Positions 52,150 to 60,400 of a stretch of DNA of 64,000 nucleotides are shown here, piece by piece. The first letter of the stretch is position 1, and each line of letters starts with the position of its first letter. Source of the DNA: Cellulomonas sp. URHD0024 (GTDB taxonomy: Bacteria > Actinomycetota > Actinomycetes > Actinomycetales > Cellulomonadaceae); assembly GCF_000426185.1 (NCBI RefSeq), contig NZ_AUEW01000013.1:1-64000 (forward strand). The letters run 5' to 3'. The position numbers and the translations under genes were made by a program. Below the pieces are notes generated by a model. It made no database searches and had not been told where the DNA came from. It saw nothing but the letters and a program-made list of their open reading frames with translations.

Positions 52150-53204
52150 TGAGGTACGGCTACTGGACCCCGATCTACGGGGGCTTCCTGCGCAACGTGG
52201 GCGACGAGGGCATGCCGGCGACGTTCGACTACGTCAAGAAGGTCTCCCAGACGGCGGACCGGCTGGGCTACGACCTGACGCTCGTCCCAGAGCTCTATCT
52301 CAACGACCGCAAGGGTGTGACGGCGCCCAGCCTCGAGGCGTGGGAGCTCGCAGCAGCCATCGCGGCGGTGACCGAGCACGTCGAGATCATGGTCGCGGTG
52401 CGGCCCGGGTTCCACCTGCCGGCGGTGCTGGCCAAGCGTGCGGCGACCCTCGACGACATCAGCCACGGACGGCTCGCGCTCAACGTGGTCTCGGCGTGGT
52501 GGGCGCAGGAGGCCAAGCAGTACGGCGGGATCTTCGGCGTGCACGACGAGCGGTACGCGCGGACCGAGGAGTGGGTCGACGTGGTGACCGGCCTGTGGCG
52601 CGAGACGCCGTTCTCGTACGACGGCAGCTTCTACACGGTGGAGGACGCCATTCTCGAGCCCAAGCCGCAGCGCAGGCCGCCCATCTGGGCCGGGGGAGAG
52701 AGCGAGGGCGGCAAGGCGTCCATCGCGACGTTCGCCGACGCCTACGTGATGCACGGTGGCACGGTCGAGGAGGTGGGCGGCAAGATCGCCGAGATGGCCC
52801 GCCGCCGCGAGGCGATCGGCAAGGACCCGTTCGTCGAGACCGGGATGGCCGCCTACGTGATCGTCCGGGACACGGAGCGCGAGGCGCGGGCGGAGCTCGA
52901 GCGCATCACGACCGTGCCCGTCGAGGGTGCCGGCGCCAGCTACGCCTCGTACCGGGAGTTCGTGCAGCACTCGCAGCTCGAGCGATCGGTGAGCCTGCAG
53001 GAGTACTCGGTAGGCACACGAGGGCTCCGCCCGGGCCTCGTCGGGACCGCCGAGCAGGTCGCCGAGAAGCTGCTCGCCTACGAGGAGGCCGGGCTCGGGC
53101 TCGTGCTGCTGCAGTCCTCACCGCTGGACAGTGAGCTCGAGCGGATCGCCGAGCAGGTCTTCCCGCTGGTCGGCCGCACCGCGAGGCTGCCGGCCCTCGT
53201 CTGA
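52149..53204 (+). CDS. LLM-class FMN-dependent monooxygenase, SsuD/SfnG-like
   Basis: 351 residues, the length of alkanesulfonate (SsuD) and dimethylsulfone (SfnG) monooxygenases. YGYWTPIYGG at the N-terminus, HVEIMVAVRPGFHLPAVLAKRAATLDDISHGRLALNVVSAWW near residue 75-115, and PPIWAGGESEGGKASIATFADAYVMHGGTVEEV follow the family pattern. With reduced FMN and oxygen it would split a C-S bond and release sulfite. The exact substrate is not readable. One-base overlap (TGATG) with the hydrolase gene. Last gene of the operon. Confidence 0.9.
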   Translation: MRYGYWTPIYGGFLRNVGDEGMPATFDYVKKVSQTADRLGYDLTLVPELYLNDRKGVTAPSLEAWELAAAIAAVTEHVEIMVAVRPGFHLPAVLAKRAATLDDISHGRLALNVVSAWWAQEAKQYGGIFGVHDERYARTEEWVDVVTGLWRETPFSYDGSFYTVEDAILEPKPQRRPPIWAGGESEGGKASIATFADAYVMHGGTVEEVGGKIAEMARRREAIGKDPFVETGMAAYVIVRDTEREARAELERITTVPVEGAGASYASYREFVQHSQLERSVSLQEYSVGTRGLRPGLVGTAEQVAEKLLAYEEAGLGLVLLQSSPLDSELERIAEQVFPLVGRTARLPALV

Positions 53205-53208
53205 CACG

Positions 53209-53318
53209 AACGTCCGCACTCGTGTGGCCTATGGCGACCACGAGTGCGGACGTTGTCCCCTCGCCTGACGCGGACGTCCGCGCTCGTGTGGCCTATGGCG
53301 ACCACGAGTGCGGACGTT
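53209..53318. repeat. Tandemly duplicated long palindrome between convergent genes
   Basis: Copy 1: arms 53209-53224 and 53239-53254, a perfect 16-bp stem with a 14-nt loop. Copy 2: arms 53273-53288 and 53303-53318, 16 bp with two G-T pairs and the identical loop. A 45-nt core is repeated 64 bp apart with one mismatch. It lies between the LLM stop and the LysR stop and so may act as a two-way terminator. The tandem form is unusual. Confidence 0.85.
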
Positions 53319-53334
53319 GCGGTGTGTTGGTCAG

Positions 53335-54189
53335 TCAGGCGGCCACGAGGGCGCGGTCGTCGACGAGGCGACGCACCGCCGCGGCGGCGACCCGGCCGAT
53401 CTCGGGGTCTGCGCCACGGCGGACACGTACCTCGAGCGAGAGCGGCTCGACGGGCGGGAGGTCCTCACGGACGACGAGCCCGAGGGGCGGCTCCCCGATG
53501 AGCGGGAGCAGCGTGACGCCGAGGCCGGCCCGCACGGCCGCGTGCACTCCCGCGAGATGCGGCGACTCGGCGGCGACGTGCGGGCGCAGACCCTCCGAGG
53601 AGAGCGTCTGCACCGCTCGTCGACGGATCGCGCACGGCTCGTCGAACGCGACGAACGACGTGCTCGAACCGCGCCTCCACTGCGGTGCGGACACCCAGAC
53701 GAGCGGGATCGTGCCCGCGGAGTGCCCGGACGGGCTCGTGCTCCCGAGCAGGAGCGCGGCGTCGACGCTGCCGCCGTCGACGGCGTGGTTCAGCGCCGTG
53801 GTGCGGTCGAGCCGGAAGCGCAGCGTCCCACGGTGCAGGTCGCCGAGCGCACTGCTCACTGCAGGGAGGAGGTCGTCGGCACCGTGCTCGGTCGAGCCGA
53901 AGACGAGCTCGGCGACCGGGAGCCGGACGCCGAGGCTGCTCAGTGCGGCGTCGTGGGCCTCCAGGACCCGGCGTGACTCCGCGACCAGCACCTCACCGGC
54001 GACGGTGAACCGTGAGCCTCGGCCGTCCTTCTCGACGAGCGGGCGCCCGATGGTCCTCTCCAGGCGCCGGATGTGCTGGCTGACCGCGCTCTGGGTGAGG
54101 TGCAGCGACGCTGCCGCCCGATGGAACCCGCCACAGTCCGCCACAGCCACGAGGCTGCGGAGCGGGCCGATGTCCAGGGTGAGGTTCAC
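53335..54189 (-). CDS. LysR-family transcriptional regulator
   Basis: 284 residues. The N-terminal HTH is typical: LRSLVAVADCGGFHRAAASLHLTQSAVSQHIRRLERTIGRPLVEK (residues about 10-54). The effector domain follows from about residue 88. It faces the organosulfur operon across the tandem palindrome, so it could control it, although LysR genes usually diverge from their targets. The effector is unknown. GTG start at 54189. Confidence 0.9.
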   Translation of the reverse strand: MNLTLDIGPLRSLVAVADCGGFHRAAASLHLTQSAVSQHIRRLERTIGRPLVEKDGRGSRFTVAGEVLVAESRRVLEAHDAALSSLGVRLPVAELVFGSTEHGADDLLPAVSSALGDLHRGTLRFRLDRTTALNHAVDGGSVDAALLLGSTSPSGHSAGTIPLVWVSAPQWRRGSSTSFVAFDEPCAIRRRAVQTLSSEGLRPHVAAESPHLAGVHAAVRAGLGVTLLPLIGEPPLGLVVREDLPPVEPLSLEVRVRRGADPEIGRVAAAAVRRLVDDRALVAA

Positions 54190-54260
54190 GGCGGGGAGTC
54201 TGGGCCACGCCGTAGGGGCTGGCCAGGGATGAACGGGATCGTCTCACTCTGCGGGACCGT

Positions 54261-54491
54261 TCAGTGCTGGCCGCGCGGCCCGCCCGAGGTCGTCGGGAGC
54301 AGGCTGACCACCACCGCGGCGACGGCAGCGCACAGCCCGCCGAGGAAGATCCCGGTGACGATCACGTCGACGATCCCGCCGCCGCCGAGGGCGCTCAGCA
54401 CGCCGCCGCCGACGAACCCGCCGACGAACGACCACAGCGCCGCACGCCTGCGCTGCCTGCGCCGAGCAGCGGCGGCGCCGCGGACCGCCAC
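54261..54491 (-). CDS. Small two-helix membrane protein
   Basis: 76 residues. A basic N-terminus (VRGAAAARRRQRRRAA) is followed by two glycine-rich hydrophobic segments, about residues 20-40 and 44-68. GTG 54491 begins 2 bp after the IclR stop, so the two are one operon. No family recognised. Glycine-zipper style suggests helix packing or oligomerisation. Confidence 0.6.
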   Translation of the reverse strand: MAVRGAAAARRRQRRRAALWSFVGGFVGGGVLSALGGGGIVDVIVTGIFLGGLCAAVAAVVVSLLPTTSGGPRGQH

Positions 54492-54493
54492 GG

Positions 54494-55213
54494 TCAGTCC
54501 GCGGTGCGGCGCAGGACCTCGGTCAGCCGGTTGGCCGCCGAGACGACCGCCGCAGCGTGCAGGCGACCGGGCTGCCGGGAGAGACGCTCCAGCGGACCGG
54601 ACACCGACACGGCGGCAACGATCCGTCCGGACGGGCCGCGGACCGGCGCCGAGACGGACGCGACGCCGACCTCGCGCTCGGACACCGACTGTGCCCACCC
54701 GCGGCGACGGACGCCGGACAGGATCGTCGCGGTGAACTTGGCGCCCTGCAGACCGCGGTGCAGTCGGTCGGGCTCCTCCCACGCGAGCAGGATCTGTGCG
54801 GCGGACCCGGCGTGCATCGTCAGCGTCGCACCGACCGGGATCGAGTCGCGCAGCCCGATGGGGCGCTCCGCTGCGGCGACACAGATGCGCTGGTCACCCT
54901 GGCGACGGTAGAGCTGCGCGCTCTCGCCCGTGTGGTCGCGCAGGGCGGCGAGCACGGGCCCCGCTGCGGCCAGCAGCCGATCCTCGCCGGCCGCCGTTGC
55001 GAGCTCCGAGAGGCGCGGTCCGAGCACGAACCGGCCCTGCATGTCGCGGGCGACGAGGCGGTGGTGCTCGAGGGCCACGGCCAGCCGGTGGGCCGTCGGG
55101 CGAGCAAGATGGGTGGCGGTGACGAGCTGCGCCAAGGTGGCCGGACCGGCCTCCAGGGCGCTGAGAACGGATGCGGCCTTGTCCAGCACGCCGACTCCGC
55201 TAGAGTTGTCCAT
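54494..55213 (-). CDS. ndgR: IclR-family regulator, NdgR/LtbR-like
   Basis: 239 residues. The N-terminal winged helix has GVLDKAASVLSALEAGPATLAQLVTATHLARPTAHRLAVALE; the C-terminal ligand domain has CVAAAERPIGLRDSIPVGATLTMHAGSAAQILLAW. Its place divergent from leuC is the diagnostic setting of NdgR in Streptomyces and LtbR in Corynebacterium, which control leuCD and other amino-acid genes. ATG 55213. It probably binds the palindrome at 55226-55246. Confidence 0.9.
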   Translation of the reverse strand: MDNSSGVGVLDKAASVLSALEAGPATLAQLVTATHLARPTAHRLAVALEHHRLVARDMQGRFVLGPRLSELATAAGEDRLLAAAGPVLAALRDHTGESAQLYRRQGDQRICVAAAERPIGLRDSIPVGATLTMHAGSAAQILLAWEEPDRLHRGLQGAKFTATILSGVRRRGWAQSVSEREVGVASVSAPVRGPSGRIVAAVSVSGPLERLSRQPGRLHAAAVVSAANRLTEVLRRTAD

Positions 55214-55225
55214 AGGTCGATATTG

Positions 55226-55246
55226 GCGTCTCGCAGGCTGAGATGC
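55226..55246. promoter_or_regulatory. Candidate IclR operator between ndgR and leuC
   Basis: GCGTCTC and GAGATGC form an inverted repeat with one mismatch and a 7-bp centre. Outer bases extend the symmetry to 8 of 11 positions per arm. It lies 13 bp from the regulator start in the 105-bp divergent gap, as expected for autoregulation plus leuCD control. Confidence 0.5.
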
Positions 55247-55318
55247 AAGTACGACGCACGGAGAGCCGGGAAATCCACACTCCCGGACGAATGAACGACG
55301 AGAGAACGGACCGAGAAG

Positions 55319-56773
55319 ATGGCCGGCACGTTGGCAGAGAAGGTCTGGGACGCGCACGTCGTGCGGCAGGGCACCGAGGGTGCACCCGACCTGCTCTACA
55401 TCGACCTGCACCTGGTGCACGAGGTCACGAGCCCGCAGGCGTTCGAGGGTCTGAGGCTCGCAGGCCGGAAGGTCCGCCGCCCGGACCTGACGCTGGCGAC
55501 GGAGGACCACAACACCCCGACGCTCGACATCGACCGTCCGATCGCCGACGAGACGAGCCGGACGCAGATCCAGACGCTGCGCAACAACGCGGCGGAGTTC
55601 GGCGTCCGCATCCACTCGCTGGGCGACGCCGACCAGGGGATCGTCCACCAGGTCGGTCCGCAGCTCGGCCTGACGCAGCCTGGCCTCACGGTCGTGTGTG
55701 GCGACTCGCACACGTCGACGCACGGCGCCTTCGGTGCGCTGGCGTTCGGGATCGGTACCAGCGAGGTCGAGCACGTCCTCGCCACGCAGACGCTGCCGCT
55801 CGCTCCGTTCAAGACGATGGCGATCACGGTCGACGGCGCGCTCCCGTCCGGCGCGACGAGCAAGGACATCATCCTGGCGATCATCGCCAAGATCGGGACC
55901 GGCGGCGGTCAGGGCTACGTGCTCGAGTACCGCGGCGAGGCCATCCGCGCCCTGTCGATGGAAGCCCGCATGACCGTCTGCAACATGTCGATCGAGGCGG
56001 GCGCGCGCGCCGGCATGATCGCGCCCGACGAGACCACGTTCGAGTACCTCAAGGGCCGCCCGCACGCGCCCGAGGGTGCGGACTGGGACGCCGCGGTCGC
56101 GTACTGGTCGACCCTCAAGTCCGACGACGATGCCGAGTTCGACGTCGAGGTCGTCCTCAAGGCCGAGGACCTCGAGCCGTTCGTCACGTGGGGCACCAAC
56201 CCTGGACAGGGACTGCCGCTGTCCGGCTCGGTCCCGGTCCCCGAGGAGATCGCCGACCCCAACGAGCGCGTAGCCGCCGAGCGGGCCATCGAGTACATGG
56301 GACTGACGCCCGGCCAGCCGCTGCGTGAGATCAAGGTCGACACGGTGTTCATCGGCTCGTGCACCAACGGCCGCATCGAGGACCTGCGCTCCGTCGCCAA
56401 GGTCATCCAGGGCAAGCGCCGGGCCGACGACGTCCGCGTCCTCGTGGTCCCCGCCTCCGCGCGCGTCCGCCTCCAGGCCGAGGCCGAGGGGCTCGACAAG
56501 ATCTTCCTCGACTTCGGTGCGGAGTGGCGCAACGCCGGGTGCTCCATGTGCCTCGGCATGAACCCCGACCAGCTCGCCCCGGGGGAGCGGTCGGCGTCCA
56601 CGTCGAACCGCAACTTCGAGGGGCGCCAGGGCAAGGGCGGCCGGACGCACCTCGTCTCGCCGCTCGTCGCGGCCGCGACCGCGATCCGCGGCACCCTGTC
56701 GTCGTACTCCGACCTCGAGTCGGGCGCCCCGACGCCCGACGGCAGCCCGCTCACCGACCTCCAGACGGTCTGA
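55319..56773 (+). CDS. leuC: 3-isopropylmalate dehydratase large subunit
   Basis: 484 residues of the aconitase superfamily. Early residues EKVWDAHVV and [20 protein letters not shown], substrate loop [30 protein letters not shown], and the three [4Fe-4S] cysteines in FIGSCTNGR and [11 protein letters not shown] are intact. It isomerises 2- to 3-isopropylmalate in leucine synthesis with LeuD. Start at ATG 55319; leuD follows after 30 bp. Confidence 0.97.
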   Translation: MAGTLAEKVWDAHVVRQGTEGAPDLLYIDLHLVHEVTSPQAFEGLRLAGRKVRRPDLTLATEDHNTPTLDIDRPIADETSRTQIQTLRNNAAEFGVRIHSLGDADQGIVHQVGPQLGLTQPGLTVVCGDSHTSTHGAFGALAFGIGTSEVEHVLATQTLPLAPFKTMAITVDGALPSGATSKDIILAIIAKIGTGGGQGYVLEYRGEAIRALSMEARMTVCNMSIEAGARAGMIAPDETTFEYLKGRPHAPEGADWDAAVAYWSTLKSDDDAEFDVEVVLKAEDLEPFVTWGTNPGQGLPLSGSVPVPEEIADPNERVAAERAIEYMGLTPGQPLREIKVDTVFIGSCTNGRIEDLRSVAKVIQGKRRADDVRVLVVPASARVRLQAEAEGLDKIFLDFGAEWRNAGCSMCLGMNPDQLAPGERSASTSNRNFEGRQGKGGRTHLVSPLVAAATAIRGTLSSYSDLESGAPTPDGSPLTDLQTV

Positions 56774-56803
56774 CGACCGCAGAACTGGGAAGAGAGAACC
56801 GTC

Positions 56804-57472
56804 ATGGAGAAGTTCAGCCAGCACACCGGCGTCGGCGTCCCGCTTCGGCGCAGCAACGTGGACACCGACCAGATCATCCCGGCCGTCTACCTCAAGCGCG
56901 TCACGCGCACAGGGTTCGAGGACGCTCTGTTCGCCGCCTGGCGCGGCGACCCGGCGTTCGTCCTCAACCAGGACGCCTACAAGCCCGGCTCGGTCCTCGT
57001 CGCCGGACCCGACTTCGGCACCGGGTCGTCCCGTGAGCACGCCGTCTGGGCGCTCAAGGACTACGGCTTCAAGGTCGTCATCTCGAACCGGTTCGCGGAC
57101 ATCTTCCGTGGCAACTCCGGCAAGCAGGGGCTGCTCGCCGCGCAGGCGTCGCAGGAGGACATCGAGCTCATCTGGAAGATCCTCGAGACCCGCCCGGGCA
57201 CCGAGATCACGGTCGACCTCGAGTCGAGGACGATCACCTGCGACGACGTCGTGGTGCCGTTCCAGGTGGACGACTACACGCGCTGGCGCCTGCTCGAGGG
57301 CCTCGACGACATCGGCCTGACGCTCGAGCACGCCGACGAGATCGCCGCGTTCGAGGCGGCGCGTGAGCCGTGGCGTCCGGCCACCCTGCCGGCCAAGCAC
57401 CTGCCCCCCGTCGAGATCGTCGCCGCGCGCCCCGTCGCCGCCGTGCCGGTCGAGATCGGCCGTCTGCCCTGA
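56804..57472 (+). CDS. leuD: 3-isopropylmalate dehydratase small subunit
   Basis: 222 residues, about 20 longer than average through a Pro/Ala-rich C-terminal tail. [20 protein letters not shown] and [41 protein letters not shown] are the swivel-domain and substrate-specificity segments. Partner of LeuC. A strong hairpin follows 8 bp after the stop. Confidence 0.96.
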   Translation: MEKFSQHTGVGVPLRRSNVDTDQIIPAVYLKRVTRTGFEDALFAAWRGDPAFVLNQDAYKPGSVLVAGPDFGTGSSREHAVWALKDYGFKVVISNRFADIFRGNSGKQGLLAAQASQEDIELIWKILETRPGTEITVDLESRTITCDDVVVPFQVDDYTRWRLLEGLDDIGLTLEHADEIAAFEAAREPWRPATLPAKHLPPVEIVAARPVAAVPVEIGRLP

Positions 57473-57480
57473 CGTCGGTC

Positions 57481-57511
57481 TGCGGCGGGTCCCATCTGCG
57501 GATCCGCCGCA
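57481..57511 (+). terminator. leuCD terminator hairpin
   Basis: A 12-bp stem (57481-57492 with 57500-57511, one G-T pair) with a 7-nt loop, directly after leuD and before the hup -10 element. Confidence 0.75.
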
Positions 57512-57517
57512 GGTCGC

Positions 57518-57523
57518 TACGGT
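57518..57523 (+). promoter_or_regulatory. hup -10 element
   Basis: TACGGT lies 45 nt before ATG 57569 and 7 bp after the terminator. AGGAGG at 57555-57560 gives a normal leader. Confidence 0.45.
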
Positions 57524-57568
57524 GGGCAGCGAGCCCGGCGTAGGTGCGTCGGCCAGGAGGGACTGATC

Positions 57569-58189
57569 ATGACGGGCAAGTCCGAGCTCGCCGACAGGAT
57601 CGCGGCACGCGGCTGGAGCAGGGCGGCTGCCTCGAGTGCCGTCGACGCTGTGCTCGACGCGATCACCTCCGCCCTCGCCGCCGGCGAGCGCGTGACTCTG
57701 ACCGGGTTCGGCACGTTCGAGTCCGCTCCACGGGCCGCCCGGACGGCGCGCAACCCCCAGACCGGGGCCGCGATCGACGTCCCGTCGACGACAGTGGCAC
57801 GGTTCCACCCGGGAGCGACCCTGCGGTCGCGGGTGGCCTCCGGCGCGGTCACACCGCTCCCGGCGCTCTCTGCGGTGCCCGTCGGAACGCTCGCGCCGGC
57901 CGGTTCCGAAAGGGCCTCCGGCCGCACGCCGGCGACGTCGTCGGTCCCCAAGAAGGTCAAGGCGACGCCCGTCGCCGAGACGTCGACCGTCCCGAAGTCC
58001 AAGGACAAGGCAGCCGCGCCGGCAAAGGTCGCGAAGAGCTCGAAGGATTCGAAGAGCTCGAAGAGCTCGAAGGGTTCGACGAGCTCGGCGAAGGCCAAGA
58101 GCGAGACCAAGAGCTCCGCGGCCAAGAAGGCGTCGAAGCCCGCGGGCAAGAAGGCCGATGCCAAGTCCAAGGGCAAGAAGAAGAAGTAG
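57569..58189 (+). CDS. hupB: HU-family nucleoid protein with long Lys/Ser/Ala-rich tail
   Basis: 206 residues. Residues 1-90 are HU: KSELADRIAARGW, ERVTLTGFGTFE and the arm region ARTARNPQTG. Residues about 115-206 are a low-complexity tail of Lys, Ser and Ala ending in KGKKKK, like the mycobacterial HupB tail that adds non-specific DNA binding. AGGAGG 8 nt upstream supports ATG 57569. It lies after leuCD as in mycobacteria. Confidence 0.92.
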   Translation: MTGKSELADRIAARGWSRAAASSAVDAVLDAITSALAAGERVTLTGFGTFESAPRAARTARNPQTGAAIDVPSTTVARFHPGATLRSRVASGAVTPLPALSAVPVGTLAPAGSERASGRTPATSSVPKKVKATPVAETSTVPKSKDKAAAPAKVAKSSKDSKSSKSSKGSTSSAKAKSETKSSAAKKASKPAGKKADAKSKGKKKK

Positions 58190-58286
58190 TGGGCCCCCTC
58201 GACGCGGTGTGAACGTTCTGCACCATTGCGGCGTGCCGGACCGGGTCTGGTCAGGTGCACGAGGGCCGGTAGGAGACGATGGTCCG

Positions 58287-59615
58287 ATGAGCGATCTGCT
58301 GTACATCGACGGGGGAAACCCGCTGTCGGGCGACATCACGGTCCGGGGAGCCAAGAACTTCGTCTCCAAGGCGATGGTGGCGGCCGTGCTGGGTGAGACC
58401 CCGAGCGTGCTGCGCAACGTGCCGCAGATCCGGGACGTCGCCGTCGTCACCGGTCTTCTGGAGCTGCACGGTGTGCGGGTCGACGCCGACGCCGCTGGTG
58501 GCACCCTGCACCTGGACCCGACGGACGTCGAGTCGGCGCACGTCGCCGACATCGACACGCACGCCGGCTCGAGCCGCATCCCGATCCTGTTCTGCGGCCC
58601 GCTGCTGCACCGGCTGGGCGAGGCGTTCATCCCGGACCTGGGCGGCTGCCGGATCGGCGACCGGCCCATCAACTACCACCTCGACATCCTGCGGCAGTTC
58701 GGCGCGGTCGTGCAGAAGACCGACAACGGCATCCACATCCGCGCACCGAGGCGGCTGCAGGGCACGAAGATCGCGCTGCCGTACCCGAGCGTCGGGGCGA
58801 CGGAACAGCTCCTGCTCACCGCGGTGCGTGCCGAGGGCCTCACCGAGCTCGCCAACGCGGCGATCGAGCCCGAGATCATGGACCTGATCAACGTCCTGCA
58901 GAAGATGGGCGCGATCATCTCCGTCGACACCGACCGGGTGATCCGGATCGAGGGCGTCGACCGGCTCGTGGGCTTCCAGCACACCGCGCTCTCCGACCGG
59001 ATCGAGGCGGCGTCCTGGGCCTCCGCGGCCCTGTCCACCGGCGGTGACGTGTACGTGCGCGGCGCCACGCAGCCCGAGATGACCACGTTCCTCAACACGT
59101 TCCGCAAGGTGGGTGGGGAGTTCGCCGTCGACGACCAGGGCATCCGGTTCTTCCACCCCGGAGGGGACCTGCGCTCTCTGCAGCTGGAGACCCACGTCCA
59201 CCCGGGGTTCATGACCGACTGGCAGCAGCCGCTCGTCGTCGCGCTGACGCAGGCGCGCGGGCTGTCTATCGTGCACGAGACCGTGTACGAGAACCGGTTC
59301 GGGTTCGTCGACGCGCTCGTCGGCATGGGCGCGACGATCCAGGTCTACAAGGAGTGCCTGGGCAGTCGGCCGTGCCGGTTCGGGCAGCGCAACTTCTACC
59401 ACTCGGCCGTGATCTCGGGACCGACGCCGCTGACCGCTGCCGACATCGAGGTGCCAGACCTGCGGGGAGGGTTCAGCCACCTGATCGCCGCGCTCACCGC
59501 CAAGGGCACGTCGTCCGTTCGTGGCATCAGCCTGATCGACCGTGGGTACGAGCGCTTCACGGAGAAGCTCGAGGCGCTCGGCGCGCAGTTCAGCCGCGAG
59601 CTGACGCGCGCTTGA
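58287..59615 (+). CDS. murA: UDP-N-acetylglucosamine 1-carboxyvinyltransferase
   Basis: 442 residues. It has VRGAKNFVSKAMVAAVL (UDP-GlcNAc contact Lys-Asn) and the catalytic loop GGCRIGDRP with Cys near residue 121, the residue modified by fosfomycin in E. coli and replaced by Asp in M. tuberculosis. DLRGGFSHLIAALTAKG near the end is family-typical. It makes the first committed peptidoglycan precursor. ATG 58287; TAGGAG about 11 nt upstream may serve as the ribosome-binding site. Confidence 0.93.
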   Translation: MSDLLYIDGGNPLSGDITVRGAKNFVSKAMVAAVLGETPSVLRNVPQIRDVAVVTGLLELHGVRVDADAAGGTLHLDPTDVESAHVADIDTHAGSSRIPILFCGPLLHRLGEAFIPDLGGCRIGDRPINYHLDILRQFGAVVQKTDNGIHIRAPRRLQGTKIALPYPSVGATEQLLLTAVRAEGLTELANAAIEPEIMDLINVLQKMGAIISVDTDRVIRIEGVDRLVGFQHTALSDRIEAASWASAALSTGGDVYVRGATQPEMTTFLNTFRKVGGEFAVDDQGIRFFHPGGDLRSLQLETHVHPGFMTDWQQPLVVALTQARGLSIVHETVYENRFGFVDALVGMGATIQVYKECLGSRPCRFGQRNFYHSAVISGPTPLTAADIEVPDLRGGFSHLIAALTAKGTSSVRGISLIDRGYERFTEKLEALGAQFSRELTRA

Positions 59616-59621
59616 GCCCGG

Positions 59622-59627
59622 TAGCAT
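59622..59627 (+). promoter_or_regulatory. Leaderless-type -10 element of plsC
   Basis: TAGCAT, then 8 nt, then GTG at 59636, just after the murA stop. Confidence 0.5.
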
Positions 59628-59635
59628 CGGCTCCC

Positions 59636-60400
59636 GTGCATCCCCCCGCAAGGTCCAACCGTGCCTACCGCACCGTCGCGCACCTCGTCCGTCCGCTGCT
59701 GAGGGCGATGACGCGCAAGGACTGGCACGGCGTCGAGCACATGCCCACCGAGCGCGGCTTCATCGCCGCGTCCAACCACATGACGAACATCGACCCTCTG
59801 ACGTTCGCGTACTTCCTGTGGGAGAGCGGGTTCGCCCCGAAGATCCTGGCGAAGGCCTCGCTGTTCAAGGTTCCCGTGATGGGCAAGGTGCTGCATGCGA
59901 CCGGGCAGATCCCGGTCTACCGGAACACCGTCTCCGCTGCGGAGTCGTTGACCGCCGCGATCGACGCCATCAACGACGGTGACTGCGTGGCGGTGTTCCC
60001 CGAAGGCACCCTGACGCGGGACCCGGACCTGTGGCCGATGGTCGGCAAGACGGGCGTCGCGCGGCTGGCACTGACCACCAGGGCGCCGGTCGTGCCCGTC
60101 GCGCAGTGGGGCCCGCAGCTGCTGCTGGGCCGGTACCAGAAGATGCTTCGGCCGATCCCGCGCAAGACGATCACCATCGTCGCCGGGCCCCCCGTGGACC
60201 TGAGCGACCTCTACGACAACCCGCAGGACACGGCCACGCTGCGCGAGGCCACCGAGCGGGTCATGGCTGCGATCGGCGCCTTGCTCACCGAGATCCGCGG
60301 TGAGCAGCCGCCCGAGGTCCGCTACGACATGCGCAAGCCGGTCGACCCGGGCGAGAACAGCGTCGCCGGCGACCACGCGACGAAGCCCGAGCAGCCGTGA
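59636..60400 (+). CDS. plsC: 1-acyl-sn-glycerol-3-phosphate acyltransferase (PlsC family)
   Basis: 254 residues. The catalytic HX4D is HMTNID near residue 45. VFPEGTLTRDP near residue 122 is the acyl-acceptor motif, and PVVPVAQWGP a later conserved block. It acylates lysophosphatidate in phospholipid synthesis. GTG 59636 is supported by TAGCAT 8 nt upstream. The stop overlaps the gpsA start (GTGA), linking two steps that share glycerol-3-phosphate chemistry. Confidence 0.92.
   Translation: MHPPARSNRAYRTVAHLVRPLLRAMTRKDWHGVEHMPTERGFIAASNHMTNIDPLTFAYFLWESGFAPKILAKASLFKVPVMGKVLHATGQIPVYRNTVSAAESLTAAIDAINDGDCVAVFPEGTLTRDPDLWPMVGKTGVARLALTTRAPVVPVAQWGPQLLLGRYQKMLRPIPRKTITIVAGPPVDLSDLYDNPQDTATLREATERVMAAIGALLTEIRGEQPPEVRYDMRKPVDPGENSVAGDHATKPEQP

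Noticed and set aside
42533..53330. Integrative element with tRNA-Glu as attachment site
   Set aside because: No integrase and no second copy of the tRNA 3' end were found downstream, so site-specific integration is not supported. Only an island by content and position is proposed.
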